In this document: positions 45,223 through 54,941 of the stretch, in pieces
Position numbering within the stretch: the first letter of the stretch is position 1
Layout of the letters: every line of letters starts with the position of its first letter
Assembly (NCBI RefSeq): GCF_005049235.1
Contig: NZ_SUMD01000006.1
Location: 305,594-369,593, forward strand
Source of the DNA: Rhodococcus oryzae
GTDB lineage: Bacteria; Actinomycetota; Actinomycetes; Mycobacteriales; Mycobacteriaceae
DNA length: 64,000 nt
Direction: 5' to 3'
The notes under the pieces: model-generated
Told to the model about the DNA's origin: nothing
The model's input: only the letters and a program-made list of their open reading frames with translations
Database searches by the model: none
Program-made: the position numbers and the translations under genes

Positions 45223-46125
45223 CTAGACCCGGGTGGGTTCGAGCGCCTCGCGCAGGAAGCCGCCGAGCTCGCGCACGGCGTCGTTTGCCTCCCGCAGGAT
45301 CGATGCCTGCAGGTGCGCGACGTGCCACAGCTTCGGGTACTCGGTGAACCGAACCGTGACGTCGGCGGCGCGCATCTTCTCTACCAATTCCGTCACCTGC
45401 GGGTACAGCACCTCGGAGGTGCCGACGTGCACGATCGTCGGCGGCAGCCCGGCCATGTCGGCGTGCAGCGGCGCGAAGCCCGGGTCGGCCGGGTCGCCGC
45501 CGCCGAGGTACGCCTCGGCCGCCATGAACGACCACGCCGTGTTGACCACGAGATCGCGATCCTTCGGGGCGTCCCTGGCGCCGGGATCCACCCACGGCGC
45601 GATCAGTCCGAGGGCAGCCGGATGCACGTCGTGCGCGTCGATCAGGCGCCGCGCGGTGGCCAGCGACAGTCCGCCGCCCGCCGAATCCCCCGCGATGGCC
45701 ACCTGATCGGCGGTGTACCCGTGCTCGACCAGCAGCTCGAGGTACGCGTCGACCGCGTCCTCAAGCCCGGCCGGGTACGGATCCTCCGGGGCGAGGCGGT
45801 AGTCGAGCACGTACACCGCGGCCTCGGACTCGCGCGCCAGATACGCGGCGAGCGACCGGTGTGTGGCGAGCGATCCGAGGGTGTAGCCGCCGCCGTGCAG
45901 GTACAGCACGGCGGTGCGGCGCTCGCTGGCCCCGACCGTGATGCGCTCGGCCCTGCGGCCTGCCAGGGTCAGCTCGCGCACGACGGTGTCGCGCGGGAGC
46001 CGCTGCAGCGGGGAACCGGCGTCGAGCAGCGCGCGCGCCGCGGGTACCGGCATCTTCGCGTGCAGGGCCACCCGGTAGAACGCGCCGAGATTCGCGGCGA
46101 CCAGCGGTCGGGGCAGGAACACCAC
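45223..46125 (-). CDS. Alpha/beta-hydrolase esterase (HSL/LipR type)
   Basis: This is a 300-residue carboxylesterase of the hormone-sensitive lipase family. The oxyanion motif is HGGGYTLGS (residue 77 on) and the nucleophile motif is GDSAGG (about 144-149). The acid/histidine end is visible as VGTSEVLYPQ and LWHVAHLQ. It is the third gene of the monooxygenase operon, five bases after the SDR gene. It could hydrolyse the ester made by the Baeyer-Villiger enzyme. Confidence 0.88.
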   Translation of the reverse strand: MVFLPRPLVAANLGAFYRVALHAKMPVPAARALLDAGSPLQRLPRDTVVRELTLAGRRAERITVGASERRTAVLYLHGGGYTLGSLATHRSLAAYLARESEAAVYVLDYRLAPEDPYPAGLEDAVDAYLELLVEHGYTADQVAIAGDSAGGGLSLATARRLIDAHDVHPAALGLIAPWVDPGARDAPKDRDLVVNTAWSFMAAEAYLGGGDPADPGFAPLHADMAGLPPTIVHVGTSEVLYPQVTELVEKMRAADVTVRFTEYPKLWHVAHLQASILREANDAVRELGGFLREALEPTRV

Positions 46126-46129
46126 TGGG

Positions 46130-46960
46130 CTAGTTCCCCTTCGGCATCACGCGGCCGGCGATCTCGGCGACCACGCGCTGGTAGCTCGAGCCGACCAGGC
46201 GGACCCAGGCGTCGAGGAACTTGGCGTCGGCGCCGATCAGCACCCGTGCCTTGCCCTTCTGCACGCCGTTCACGATGACCTTCGCGGCCTGCTCGGGCGT
46301 GGTGCGGGCCAGCTTCTTGTCGAAGAACTCGGCGAAGGCGGCGACGTCCTGGCCGGGCCCGGCGGTCGCATTGCGGGCGATGGCGGTCTTGATGCCGCCG
46401 GGGTGCACACAGGTCACCTTGACCGGGTGCTTGGCGATCAGCATCTCCTGCCGCAGCGACTCGGTGAAGCCGCGAACCGCGAACTTCGCGGAGTTGTATG
46501 CGGACTGGCCGGGCATCGAGAGCAGGCCGAACAGGCTGGAGACGTTCACCACGTGCCCGTCGCCGGAGGCGAGCAGGTGCGGCAGGAATGCCTTGGTGCC
46601 GTTGACGACTCCCCAGAAGTCCACATCCATGATCTTCTCGATGTCCTTGAACTCGGACTTCTCGAATTCGCCGTGATACGCGATGCCTGCGTTGTTGTAG
46701 ATCTGGTTGACCTTGCCGAAGTGAGCCGCGATCGTGTCGGCGTACTGCAGTACGGCCTCGCGCTGGGTCACGTCCAGGTGATCGGACCTGACCTCGGCGC
46801 CGAGCGCCTCGGCCTGGCGAACGGTCTCGGCCAGTCCGACGCTGTCGAAGTCGGAGAGGGCGAGCCGGGCGCCCTTCTGCGCCAGGTTCAGCGCGAGCGC
46901 GCGACCGATGCCGGATCCCGCTCCGGTGATGACGACGACCTTGCCTGCGAAATCGCTCAC
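46130..46960 (-). CDS. Short-chain dehydrogenase/reductase
   Basis: This is a 276-residue NAD(P)-dependent SDR. The cofactor motif TGAGSGIGRAL is at residues 12-22, NNAG near 90 and the catalytic YNSAK near 160, preceded by a serine in VSSLFG. It should interconvert an alcohol and a ketone. Its four-base overlap with the monooxygenase gene and its closeness to the esterase gene suggest a three-step pathway: alcohol to ketone, ketone to ester, ester to acid and alcohol. Confidence 0.92.
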   Translation of the reverse strand: MSDFAGKVVVITGAGSGIGRALALNLAQKGARLALSDFDSVGLAETVRQAEALGAEVRSDHLDVTQREAVLQYADTIAAHFGKVNQIYNNAGIAYHGEFEKSEFKDIEKIMDVDFWGVVNGTKAFLPHLLASGDGHVVNVSSLFGLLSMPGQSAYNSAKFAVRGFTESLRQEMLIAKHPVKVTCVHPGGIKTAIARNATAGPGQDVAAFAEFFDKKLARTTPEQAAKVIVNGVQKGKARVLIGADAKFLDAWVRLVGSSYQRVVAEIAGRVMPKGN

Positions 46961-48567
46961 TGTGCAACAACCTTCTCATCGTCGTCGGCGATGCCGACAG
47001 TGGATGCCGTCCCGCGTTCGATTTCGGCGGCGATCTCGTCGCCGGTGATCGCGGGCAGATCCGTGGTGGCCACGCTGCGGTACGCGGCGAGGTCGAACTT
47101 CTTTGTCGTGTTGCGGAACTGGAAGGTGAAGCCCGGCCACAGCGTGGTGTTGTTGCCGTGCTTGTCGAGGTACCAGCTGGCGCAGCCGCCGTTGTTCCAG
47201 ACGCTGCGCGCGAGCTTGTCCTGCAGGTCCTTGTTGTAGGCGTCCTGCACGTCCTGGCGGACCTCGATGGTCCCGATGCCGTTGCGCTCGATGGTGTTGA
47301 TCGCGTCGATGACGTAGTTGAGCTGCGACTCGATCATGAAGACCATCGAGGTGTGGCCCAGGCCGGTGTTCGGGCCGACGAGGAAGAACATGTTGGGGAA
47401 GTTGGCGATCGCCGATCCCTTGTAGCCCTGCTGTCCGCTGGCCTCGAAGACCTCCGCGGCGGAACGGCCGTCCTTGCCGATGATCCCGGCGAAGGTGGGG
47501 GAGTCGGTCACGTGGAAGCCGGTGGCCACCACGATCGCGTCGACCTCGCGGGTGGCGCCGTTGCGGTCGACGATCCCGTTGGCCGTGACCTCCGCGATGC
47601 CGTCGGTGACCAGGTCGACGTTCGGCTGGGTCAGCGCGGGGTAGTAGTTGTTGGAGATCAGCATGCGCTTGCAGCCGATCTGGAAGTTCGGGGTGACCTT
47701 CTCGCGCAGGTCCCGGTCCTTGATCTGCATGCGCAGGTGGCGCTCGGCCGCGAACTGCAGCGGCTTCATGAAGATCGGGGCCTTGGCCAGGCCGACGACC
47801 TGGGTCTCGCGCATCCAGTAGATGCCGGTGCGGGAGAGCTTCTGGAACCCGGGCACGTACTTGAACGCGAGCTTCTCGAGAGTGGTGTACTCGCGGTCCG
47901 CGCGGGGCAGGACCCACGGCGCGGTGCGCTGGTACACGTCGAGCCGGCCGGCCTTCGCGGCGAGCTGGGGGACGATCTGGATGGCGGAGGCGCCGGTACC
48001 GATCACGGCGATGCGCTTGCCCGTCAGATCGGCGTCGTGGTTCCAGCGGGCGGAGTGGAAGATCTCGCCCTCGAAGCCGTCGATGCCCTTGATGTCCGGC
48101 AGCGACGGCTCGCACAGCGCGCCGACGGCGGTGATCACGATCTTGGCGGTGAACGAGCCCTGCGAGGTCTGCACCTCCCAGCGTGCGCTGACGTCGTTCC
48201 AGCGCGCCTCCTGCACGTCGCAGTCGAAGACGTGCTTGTCGAGCACGTTGTACTTGCGTGCGACGGAGCTGATGTAGTTCTGGATCTCCGGCTGCTTGGA
48301 GAACGACCGAGTCCAGGTCGGGTTCAGCGCGAATGAGTACGAGTACAGATGCGACGGGACGTCGCAGGCCGCGCCGGGGTAGGTGTTGTCGCGCCAGGTA
48401 CCGCCCACCTCGCTGCCGCGCTCGAGGACCACGAAGTCCCGCTTGCCCTCTTGAACCAGCTTGATCGCGGCGCCCAGGCCCGCGAAGCCACTGCCGATGA
48501 TCAGCGTGTCGACGTGTCGCGGAGTTCCACCCGGCTTCACGGCGGTATCTGTAACTGGAAGACTCAT
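46957..48567 (-). CDS. Baeyer-Villiger / flavin monooxygenase
   Basis: This is a 536-residue class B flavoprotein monooxygenase. It has an N-terminal FAD motif IIGSGFAGLG, the Baeyer-Villiger fingerprint FEGEIFHSARW and a second Rossmann motif IGTGASA for NADPH. Such enzymes insert oxygen next to ketones; MymA and EthA of M. tuberculosis belong here, and EthA activates ethionamide. A leaderless start at the ATG 48567 is supported by a promoter whose -10 box ends seven bases earlier. The longer frame starting with TTG at 48603 is unlikely. Confidence 0.92.
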   Translation of the reverse strand: MSLPVTDTAVKPGGTPRHVDTLIIGSGFAGLGAAIKLVQEGKRDFVVLERGSEVGGTWRDNTYPGAACDVPSHLYSYSFALNPTWTRSFSKQPEIQNYISSVARKYNVLDKHVFDCDVQEARWNDVSARWEVQTSQGSFTAKIVITAVGALCEPSLPDIKGIDGFEGEIFHSARWNHDADLTGKRIAVIGTGASAIQIVPQLAAKAGRLDVYQRTAPWVLPRADREYTTLEKLAFKYVPGFQKLSRTGIYWMRETQVVGLAKAPIFMKPLQFAAERHLRMQIKDRDLREKVTPNFQIGCKRMLISNNYYPALTQPNVDLVTDGIAEVTANGIVDRNGATREVDAIVVATGFHVTDSPTFAGIIGKDGRSAAEVFEASGQQGYKGSAIANFPNMFFLVGPNTGLGHTSMVFMIESQLNYVIDAINTIERNGIGTIEVRQDVQDAYNKDLQDKLARSVWNNGGCASWYLDKHGNNTTLWPGFTFQFRNTTKKFDLAAYRSVATTDLPAITGDEIAAEIERGTASTVGIADDDEKVVAQ

Positions 48568-48574
48568 GTACCAC

Positions 48575-48615
48575 ACAGTAAGGGCTTGTTGAGTCGCAGT
48601 CAATAGCTTATTGAC
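48575..48615 (-). promoter_or_regulatory. Promoter and TetR-type operator of the monooxygenase operon
   Basis: On the minus strand TTGACT (48603-48598), 17 bases and TACTGT (48580-48575) form a good sigma70-like promoter that ends seven bases before the monooxygenase ATG, so the transcript is leaderless. A palindrome GTCAATA-GCT-TATTGAC (48599-48605 and 48609-48615) overlaps the -35 box. The divergent TetR gene starts at 48639, so the palindrome is its probable binding site. Confidence 0.72.
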
Positions 48616-48638
48616 AAAAATTCAGTAAGCTGATGGTC

Positions 48639-49250
48639 ATGGCGGTCACCAAGCGCACCCGGCTCAGTCCGGAGGAGAGGCGCGCTCAGCTCATCGACCT
48701 GGGCGCACGCATGCTGGCGGAGCGACCCCTCGAACAGGTCTCGGTCGAGGAGATCGCGGACCAGGCAGGCGTCTCCCGCGGACTGCTCTTCCACTACTTC
48801 GCGTCCAAGCGCGATTTCCATCTCGCCATCGTCCGCCACACCAACGTCGAGATGCTCGCCCACACCGAACCCGACCTCAGCCTGGAGCCGCTCGAGATCC
48901 TGAGGTCCGCGATCACCTCCTATGTCGACTACGTCTCGGAGAACCGGAACACCTACGTCTCGCTGCTCCGCGGCACCGCGAGCGGGGACCCCGAGATGCG
49001 CGAGGAGTTCGAGCGGACCAGGGCGATCATGGCAGAACGGATCACCCTGCAGCTGCCGAAGCTGGGCATCGAACCGGGCCCCCGGATCACCCTCGCGGTC
49101 CGCGGCTGGATCGCGTTCGTCGAGGAGGCCACGATCAGCTGGCTCAAGGACCCCGAGATCGCCCGGGAGGAACTGATCGACCTGATCGTCACCGCCCTGC
49201 CCGCGGTCGCGCTGAGCTCGGAGACGGCGGCGGCGTTGCTGGGCGCGTAG
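48639..49250 (+). CDS. TetR-family regulator, divergent from the monooxygenase operon
   Basis: This is a 203-residue TetR-family protein. The helix-turn-helix reads VSVEEIADQAGVSRGLLFHYFASKRDF near residues 33-58. The ATG at 48639 or the one at 48633 may be the start; neither has a strong Shine-Dalgarno site. It very likely represses the divergent monooxygenase-SDR-esterase operon through the palindrome in the shared gap, as EthR and similar regulators do. Confidence 0.9.
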   Translation: MAVTKRTRLSPEERRAQLIDLGARMLAERPLEQVSVEEIADQAGVSRGLLFHYFASKRDFHLAIVRHTNVEMLAHTEPDLSLEPLEILRSAITSYVDYVSENRNTYVSLLRGTASGDPEMREEFERTRAIMAERITLQLPKLGIEPGPRITLAVRGWIAFVEEATISWLKDPEIAREELIDLIVTALPAVALSSETAAALLGA

Positions 49251-49362
49251 CGAGCGGGTATTCCCAGGAGATCTGGTCGCGCCTTCTCATACCTGGGTAG
49301 GGGACCCGATCTCACTCCGGAGCGGGACGCGCCGATCGGGTCCGCGTCCATACCGTCGGTGC

Positions 49363-50382
49363 ATGGACACCCTCGGATCGCAGGTTCGCTCCCTGTTCGC
49401 CCGGCAGCGGCCCCTCATGGTGATGGTCGCCGCGATGATGTTGCTCGCGTTCGTCTGCGCCGTCGGCATGGTGGTCGACGACCGCACACTGCTCGGGGTG
49501 TCGGTCTGGGTGAAACCGTTCAAGTTCGCGATCGCCTTCGCCCTCTACGGCGCCACCCTGGCGTGGCTGCTGAACCTGCCGCACCGGGGAAGTCGTTGGA
49601 CCCGGGTGCTGGCTCTCGTCTTCGCGGTGGCCGGCCTCACCGATGTCGCTTTCATCGCAGTCCAGGGAGCCCGCGGGACCTTCAGCCATTTCAACAATTC
49701 CGACGACATCGTGAACTCGGTGGGGCAGACCATCTTCGGGTTCGGCGTGCTGGGGCTGTTCGCCGCCAATCTCGTGATCGCCGTGATCCTGCTGCGTCAG
49801 CGGCTGGCCGATCGCCCGACCACCAGGGCCATCAAGGCCGGTCTGTGGCTCGCGCTGGCCGGGATGGCGATCGCGTACATGGTGGGCTTCCAGGGTGATC
49901 AGACGGCACGCGATGCGAACGGTCGCATGGTCGAGCTCGGCGCCCGCCATACCGTCGGCGCGACCGACGACCGACCCGGCATGCCGATCACGAACTGGAG
50001 CACCACAGGTGGGGACCTGCGCATCCCGCACTTCGTCGGGCTGCACGCACTGCAGGTCCTGCTGCTGGCCGCGGTCGTCCTGGCGGCGATCGCCCCGCGT
50101 GTCGCGTGGCTCCGGAAGGAGGGCGCGCGGGCCGCGGTGATGGGAGTGCTCGCCGGTGGCTACACGGGCCTGCTGGCGCTGCTGTCGTGGCAGGCGCTGC
50201 GGGGACAGCCGCTCACCCACCCCGACGCGCTCACCCTCGCCGCCGGCGGCGCCCTGCTCGCCGCCACGGTGCTCGGGGTCGCGGCCGTGCGCGCGTTTCA
50301 ACCCGGGAGGGGTCCGGATCGCGCACGGGCGGCGCAGCCGCTACAGGTGCCGCAGGAACCGGTCGGGGCCGTCCAGGAATGA
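49363..50382 (+). CDS. Conserved membrane protein of unknown function
   Basis: This is a 339-residue protein with about eight membrane helices (roughly residues 18-40, 49-70, 79-99, 115-140, 152-172, 223-245, 255-277 and 288-310). A recognisable extracellular loop holds TGGDLRIPHFVGLHALQ. Proteins with these segments are common in bacteria, but their function is not known to me. The ATG at 49363 is used. The last 42 bases overlap the convergent ATPase gene at 50341. Confidence 0.72.
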   Translation: MDTLGSQVRSLFARQRPLMVMVAAMMLLAFVCAVGMVVDDRTLLGVSVWVKPFKFAIAFALYGATLAWLLNLPHRGSRWTRVLALVFAVAGLTDVAFIAVQGARGTFSHFNNSDDIVNSVGQTIFGFGVLGLFAANLVIAVILLRQRLADRPTTRAIKAGLWLALAGMAIAYMVGFQGDQTARDANGRMVELGARHTVGATDDRPGMPITNWSTTGGDLRIPHFVGLHALQVLLLAAVVLAAIAPRVAWLRKEGARAAVMGVLAGGYTGLLALLSWQALRGQPLTHPDALTLAAGGALLAATVLGVAAVRAFQPGRGPDRARAAQPLQVPQEPVGAVQE

Positions 50383-51063
50383 GCGCCAGTTCCGGACCAG
50401 GTCGAGCTCGTCCCACCGGGGGTACTCGATGCCGTCCTCGGTCAGTTCCCAGATCTCGGCGTCGGGACACGCAGCCAGCACGGGGGAGTGGGTCGCCATG
50501 ATCACCTGGGAGCCCTCGGCCGCCAGGTCCTTGATCACCCCGAGCAGCGCCAGGCAGGACTGGAACGAGAGCGCGGCCTCCGGCTCGTCCAGGATCCACA
50601 GGCCGACGCCGATCGGCCGGTCGGCGACGTAGCGCAGGAACGACTGGCCGTGGGAGAGCTCGTTGAGCCCCTGGTCGGTGTCCCGGACGCGATCGGTGTC
50701 GGCCCGGTCGAAGAGCGAGTGCATGGACTCGGCCCGCAGAAAACAGCCGCCGTACGGCCTGGGCTGCGCCCCGATGCAGGTCAGGTGACGGGGCAGGTCG
50801 GTGTCCTCGGCGCTGCCGCCCGCTGACCACAGCCGGTCCTGGGCGCCGCGGAATCCGTTCTGCCAGGCGCCGGCGATGGCCTCGACCAGGGTCGACTTGC
50901 CGACGCCGTTCTCGCCAACGACGACTGTCACGGGGCTGGTGAAATCGAGTCCGTCCCTGCACAGTTCGCCGATCGAGGGCAGGCCGAGATACCACGAAGC
51001 CGGGTCGAATCCGCTCCTGCGAGTGAATTCGACCCGGCTCAGTGGCAAATCGGGTGCGGTCAA
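50341..51063 (-). CDS. Stand-alone ABC/AAA-type ATPase
   Basis: This is a 240-residue soluble ATPase with Walker A GENGVGKST (residues 49-57), a signature-like region NELSHGQSFLRY, Walker B LWILDEPEAALS and the H-loop ATHSP. It has no membrane partner in the vicinity. The fold and the motifs fit the RecF/SMC-like AAA_21 group, often found in defence or DNA-handling systems, but no partner nuclease is seen. It lies one base downstream of the kgd stop on the same strand and could be co-transcribed with it. Confidence 0.85.
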   Translation of the reverse strand: MTAPDLPLSRVEFTRRSGFDPASWYLGLPSIGELCRDGLDFTSPVTVVVGENGVGKSTLVEAIAGAWQNGFRGAQDRLWSAGGSAEDTDLPRHLTCIGAQPRPYGGCFLRAESMHSLFDRADTDRVRDTDQGLNELSHGQSFLRYVADRPIGVGLWILDEPEAALSFQSCLALLGVIKDLAAEGSQVIMATHSPVLAACPDAEIWELTEDGIEYPRWDELDLVRNWRSFLDGPDRFLRHL

Positions 51064-51064
51064 G

Positions 51065-54000
51065 CTATGCGATCGGCTTGAACGCCTCGTCGATGATCTC
51101 CTGCTGCTCGACGGCGTGCACCTTGCTCGAGCCCGAGGACGGGGCCGACATGGCGCGGCGAGAGATCCGCTTGATCCCGGTCAGCTTGTCGGGGATCAGC
51201 TCCGGCAGTGCCAGGCCGAACAGCGGCCAGGCACCCTGGTTCGCCGGTTCCTCCTGGACCCAACGGAACTCGGTCGCGTTCGGGTACCGGTCGAGGGTCT
51301 CGCGCAGGCGCCGGCTCGGCAGCGGGTACAGCTGCTCGATCCGCACGATCGCGATGTCCTCGCGGTTGTCCTTCTGCTTGCGGGCCAGCAGCTCCCAGTA
51401 CAGCTTTCCGCTGACCAGCAGCACGCGCTTGACCTTCTCGCGCTCGCCGCCGCCGGTCTCGTACTCCGGCTCCTCGAACACCGAGCGGAACTTGCCGGTG
51501 GTGAAGTCCGCGAGATCGCTGACCGCGGCCTTGTTGCGCAGCATCGACTTCGGGGTGAAGACCACCAGCGGACGGCGGATGCCGTCGAGGTGGTGACGAC
51601 GCAGCAGGTGGAAGTACGACGCCGGGGTGGACGGCACCGCCACGGTCATCGAGCCCTCCGCGCACAGCTGGAGGAAACGCTCGATGCGGCCGGACGTGTG
51701 GTCCGGGCCCTGGCCCTCGTGGCCGTGCGGCAGCAGCAGCACGACGTCGGAGAGCTGGCCCCACTTGGCCTCACCGGAGGAGATGAACTCGTCGATGATC
51801 GTCTGGGCGCCGTTGACGAAGTCGCCGAACTGCGCCTCCCACAGCACCAGCGCGTCGGGGTTGCCCACCGAGTAGCCGTACTCGAAACCCACGCCCGCGT
51901 ACTCGGTCAATGCCGAGTCGTAGACCATGAACTTTCCGCCGTTGCCCGCGTTCGCCGCGATCGCCGAGATCGGGTTGTACTCGCCGCCGGTCTTGCGGTC
52001 GATGAGCACCGAATGGCGCTGGGTGAACGTGCCGCGGCGCGAGTCCTGACCGGTCAGGCGCACCAGCGCGCCCTGCTCGACCAGCGAACCGAACGCCAGC
52101 AGCTCCGCGTACGCCCAGTCGATCTTGCCGTCGCGCGACATCTCCTGGCGCTTCTCGATGACCGGCTTGACGCGCGGGTGCACCGTGAAGCCCTCGGGCA
52201 CGTTGACGAAGGCGTCGCCGATCCGCTCGAGGACGGCCGGCTCGACGGCGGTGGTCAGGCGGGCGGGCGGGGTCTGGTCGAGCTCGACCGACTCCGACGG
52301 CTCCGGCTTGAACTTCTCCAGCTCGCGGACCTCGTTGAACACCCGCTCCAGCTGACCCTGGTAGTCACGCAGCGCGTCTTCCGCTTCCTTGAGCGAGATG
52401 TCGCCACGGCCGATCAGGGCCTCGGTGTAGCTCTTGCGGACGCTGCGCTTGGTGTCGATCAGGTCGTACATCGCCGGCTGCGTCATCGACGGGTCGTCGC
52501 CCTCGTTGTGGCCGCGACGGCGGTAGCAGATCATGTCGATGACGACGTCCTTGCCGAACTCCTCGCGGTAGTCCACGGCGAGCTGCGCGACCCAGACACA
52601 GGCCTCGGGGTCGTCGCCGTTCACGTGGAAGACCGGTGCGGCGATCATCTTCGCGACGTCGGTGCAGTACTCCGAGGAGCGCGAGTGCTCCGGGGCGGTG
52701 GTGAAGCCGACCTGGTTGTTGACGACGATGTGCACGGTGCCACCGGTGCGGTAGCCACGCAGCAGCGACAGGTTCAGCGTCTCCGCGACCACGCCCTGGC
52801 CTGCGAAGGCGGCGTCGCCGTGCAGCATCAGCGGCAGCACGGTGAAGCCTTCCTCGCCCTTGTCGAGGATGTCCTGCTTGGCGCGGACGAGGCCCTCGAG
52901 GACCGGGTCGACGGCCTCGAGGTGCGACGGGTTCGCGGTGAGCGAGACCTTGATGTCGTTGTCGCCGAACATCTGGATGTAGGTGCCCTCGGCGCCGAGG
53001 TGGTACTTCACGTCGCCGGAGCCGTGCGCGGCCGCCGGGTTCATGTTGCCCTCGAACTCGGTGAAGATCTTCGAGTACGGCTTGCCGACGATGTTGGCGA
53101 GCACGTTGAGGCGACCGCGGTGCGGCATGCCGATGACGACCTCGTCGAGCTCGTGCTCGGCGCTCTGGTCGATGACGGCGTCCATCATCGGGATGACCGA
53201 CTCGGCGCCCTCGAGCGAGAACCGCTTCTGGCCGACGTACTTGGTCTGCAGGAAGGTCTCGAAGGCCTCGGCGGCGTTGAGCTTGCTCAGGATGTACTTC
53301 TGCTGAGCGACGGTCGGCTTGACGTGCTTGGCCTCGACGCGCTCCTGCAGCCACTGCTGCTGCTTGGGGTCGAGGATGTGCGTGTACTCGACGCCGATGT
53401 GCCGGCAGTACGCGTCGCGCAGGATCGACAGCACGTCGCGCAGCTTCATCCGCTGCTTGCCGTGGAAGCCGCCGACGTTGAACTGACGGTCGAGGTCCCA
53501 CAGCGTCAGATCGTGGGTGGTGACGTCGAGGTCGGGGTGGCTGCGGAACTTGTCCTTGACGAACTGCAACGGATCGGTGTCCGCCATCAGGTGTCCGCGG
53601 TTGCGGTACGCCGCGATCAGCTCGAGGACACGGGTGCTCTTGTCGATGTCCGTCGCGGAGATGTCCTGACGCCACCGCACGGGCTCGTACGGGATGTGCA
53701 GCGCGTGGAACAGCTCGTCGTAGAAGTCGTCGCTGATCAGCAGGTTGTGGATGGTCCGCAGGAAGTCGCCGGACTCCGCGCCCTGAATGATGCGGTGATC
53801 GTAGGTCGAGGTCAGCGTCATCAGCTTGCCGACGCCCATCTCGGCGATCTTCTCGTTGCTGGCGCCCTGGAACTCGGCCGGGTACTCCATCGCACCCGCG
53901 CCGATGATGGCGCCCTGGCCCTGCATCAGGCGCGGCACGGAGTGCACGGTGCCGATGGTGCCGGGGTTGGTGAGCGAGATGGTGACGCCCGCGAAGTCCT

Positions 54001-54832
54001 CCGCGGTGAGCTTGCCGTCCCTGGCGCGGCGGACGATGTCCTCGTACGCGCCGTGGAACTGGGCGAAGTTCATCGCCTCGGTGCCCTTGATGGCGGCGAC
54101 GACCAGCGAGCGGCTGCCGTCCTTGCCGGGCAGGTCGATGGCCAGACCGAGATTGGTGTGCGCGGGGGTGATCGCGTTCGGCTTGCCGTCCACCTCGGCG
54201 AAATGCCGGTTCATGTTCGGGAAGGCCTTGACGGCCTGGACGATGGCGTAGCCCAGCAGGTGGGTGAACGAGATCTTGCCGCCGCGGGTCCGCGCGAGGT
54301 GGTTGTTGATGACGACGCGGTTGTCGAACATCAGCTTCGCCGGGATGGCGCGCACGCTGGTGGCGGTCGGGATCGCGAGCGAGGCGGACATGTTGCGCGC
54401 GAGCGAGGCAGCGGCGCCACGCAGGACCTTGGACTCGTCGGTGCTGGCGGCGGGAGCGGGCTTGGCCGCGGGTGCCGGGGCTGCCGGCGCGGGCTTGGCC
54501 GCGGGTGCCGGGGCTGCGGGCGCGGCCGGCGCTGCCGGTGCGGGGGCAGGCGCCGGGGCTGCCGGTGCGGGGGCAGGCGGTGCGGCGGCGGCCGGGGCAG
54601 GCGGCGTGCCGTTCGTCGCTGCGGGTGCGGCGGTGCCGTTCGTCGGAGCGGGCGCCGCGGGAACAGCGGGGCTGCTCACGCCGTTGCCGGCTCCGGATGC
54701 ATCTGGCGTGTAATCGGTGAGGAATTCGTGCCAACTCGCGTCGACTGATGCCGGGTCCTTTTGGAACCTCTGGTACATCTCGTCGACCAGCCACTGGTTC
54801 TGTCCGAATTGTGACGTAGAACTGCTGCTCAC
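51065..54832 (-). CDS. kgd: Multifunctional 2-oxoglutarate decarboxylase/dehydrogenase Kgd
   Basis: This is a 1255-residue enzyme at the 2-oxoglutarate node of the TCA cycle. Domains in order are a short E1 start ([15 protein letters not shown]), an Ala/Pro-rich linker (about 45-125), an E2-like acyltransferase domain with the [13 protein letters not shown] active-site region (about 125-350) and the thiamine-diphosphate E1 domain to the end. It matches mycobacterial Kgd (Rv1248c) in domain plan. It decarboxylates 2-oxoglutarate and, with lipoamide partners, forms succinyl-CoA. GarA binding normally inhibits such enzymes. The start is GTG with a weak Shine-Dalgarno site. Confidence 0.95.
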   Translation of the reverse strand: MSSSSTSQFGQNQWLVDEMYQRFQKDPASVDASWHEFLTDYTPDASGAGNGVSSPAVPAAPAPTNGTAAPAATNGTPPAPAAAAPPAPAPAAPAPAPAPAAPAAPAAPAPAAKPAPAAPAPAAKPAPAASTDESKVLRGAAASLARNMSASLAIPTATSVRAIPAKLMFDNRVVINNHLARTRGGKISFTHLLGYAIVQAVKAFPNMNRHFAEVDGKPNAITPAHTNLGLAIDLPGKDGSRSLVVAAIKGTEAMNFAQFHGAYEDIVRRARDGKLTAEDFAGVTISLTNPGTIGTVHSVPRLMQGQGAIIGAGAMEYPAEFQGASNEKIAEMGVGKLMTLTSTYDHRIIQGAESGDFLRTIHNLLISDDFYDELFHALHIPYEPVRWRQDISATDIDKSTRVLELIAAYRNRGHLMADTDPLQFVKDKFRSHPDLDVTTHDLTLWDLDRQFNVGGFHGKQRMKLRDVLSILRDAYCRHIGVEYTHILDPKQQQWLQERVEAKHVKPTVAQQKYILSKLNAAEAFETFLQTKYVGQKRFSLEGAESVIPMMDAVIDQSAEHELDEVVIGMPHRGRLNVLANIVGKPYSKIFTEFEGNMNPAAAHGSGDVKYHLGAEGTYIQMFGDNDIKVSLTANPSHLEAVDPVLEGLVRAKQDILDKGEEGFTVLPLMLHGDAAFAGQGVVAETLNLSLLRGYRTGGTVHIVVNNQVGFTTAPEHSRSSEYCTDVAKMIAAPVFHVNGDDPEACVWVAQLAVDYREEFGKDVVIDMICYRRRGHNEGDDPSMTQPAMYDLIDTKRSVRKSYTEALIGRGDISLKEAEDALRDYQGQLERVFNEVRELEKFKPEPSESVELDQTPPARLTTAVEPAVLERIGDAFVNVPEGFTVHPRVKPVIEKRQEMSRDGKIDWAYAELLAFGSLVEQGALVRLTGQDSRRGTFTQRHSVLIDRKTGGEYNPISAIAANAGNGGKFMVYDSALTEYAGVGFEYGYSVGNPDALVLWEAQFGDFVNGAQTIIDEFISSGEAKWGQLSDVVLLLPHGHEGQGPDHTSGRIERFLQLCAEGSMTVAVPSTPASYFHLLRRHHLDGIRRPLVVFTPKSMLRNKAAVSDLADFTTGKFRSVFEEPEYETGGGEREKVKRVLLVSGKLYWELLARKQKDNREDIAIVRIEQLYPLPSRRLRETLDRYPNATEFRWVQEEPANQGAWPLFGLALPELIPDKLTGIKRISRRAMSAPSSGSSKVHAVEQQEIIDEAFKPIA
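54456..54600. repeat. Tandem repeats coding for the Kgd Ala/Pro linker
   Basis: A 33-bp unit (beginning GCGGGCTTGGCCGCG) occurs at 54456 and again at 54489, coding for [12 protein letters not shown] blocks. A second, 27-bp unit (GCTGCCGGTGCGGGGGC) follows at 54531 and 54558. Both are in frame within kgd. The linker is probably flexible and its length could vary between strains. Confidence 0.7.
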
Positions 54833-54941
54833 GGCAGGTGTTCGCCTCGTTTCTCTCTTGGTCCCAGATCAGCGCGGATAGACCTGAGGCTAGACCCCAT
54901 CTGTGACGAGCGCGCACCGGGCGCCCGCCGAGTGAAGTACA

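Noticed and set aside
50801..54748. Very long open frame (1315 codons) on the plus strand opposite kgd
   Set aside because: It is the antisense shadow of kgd. High GC with G/C at third positions keeps stop codons rare on the other strand. The product is a low-complexity mix of Arg, Gly, Val and His without domains.
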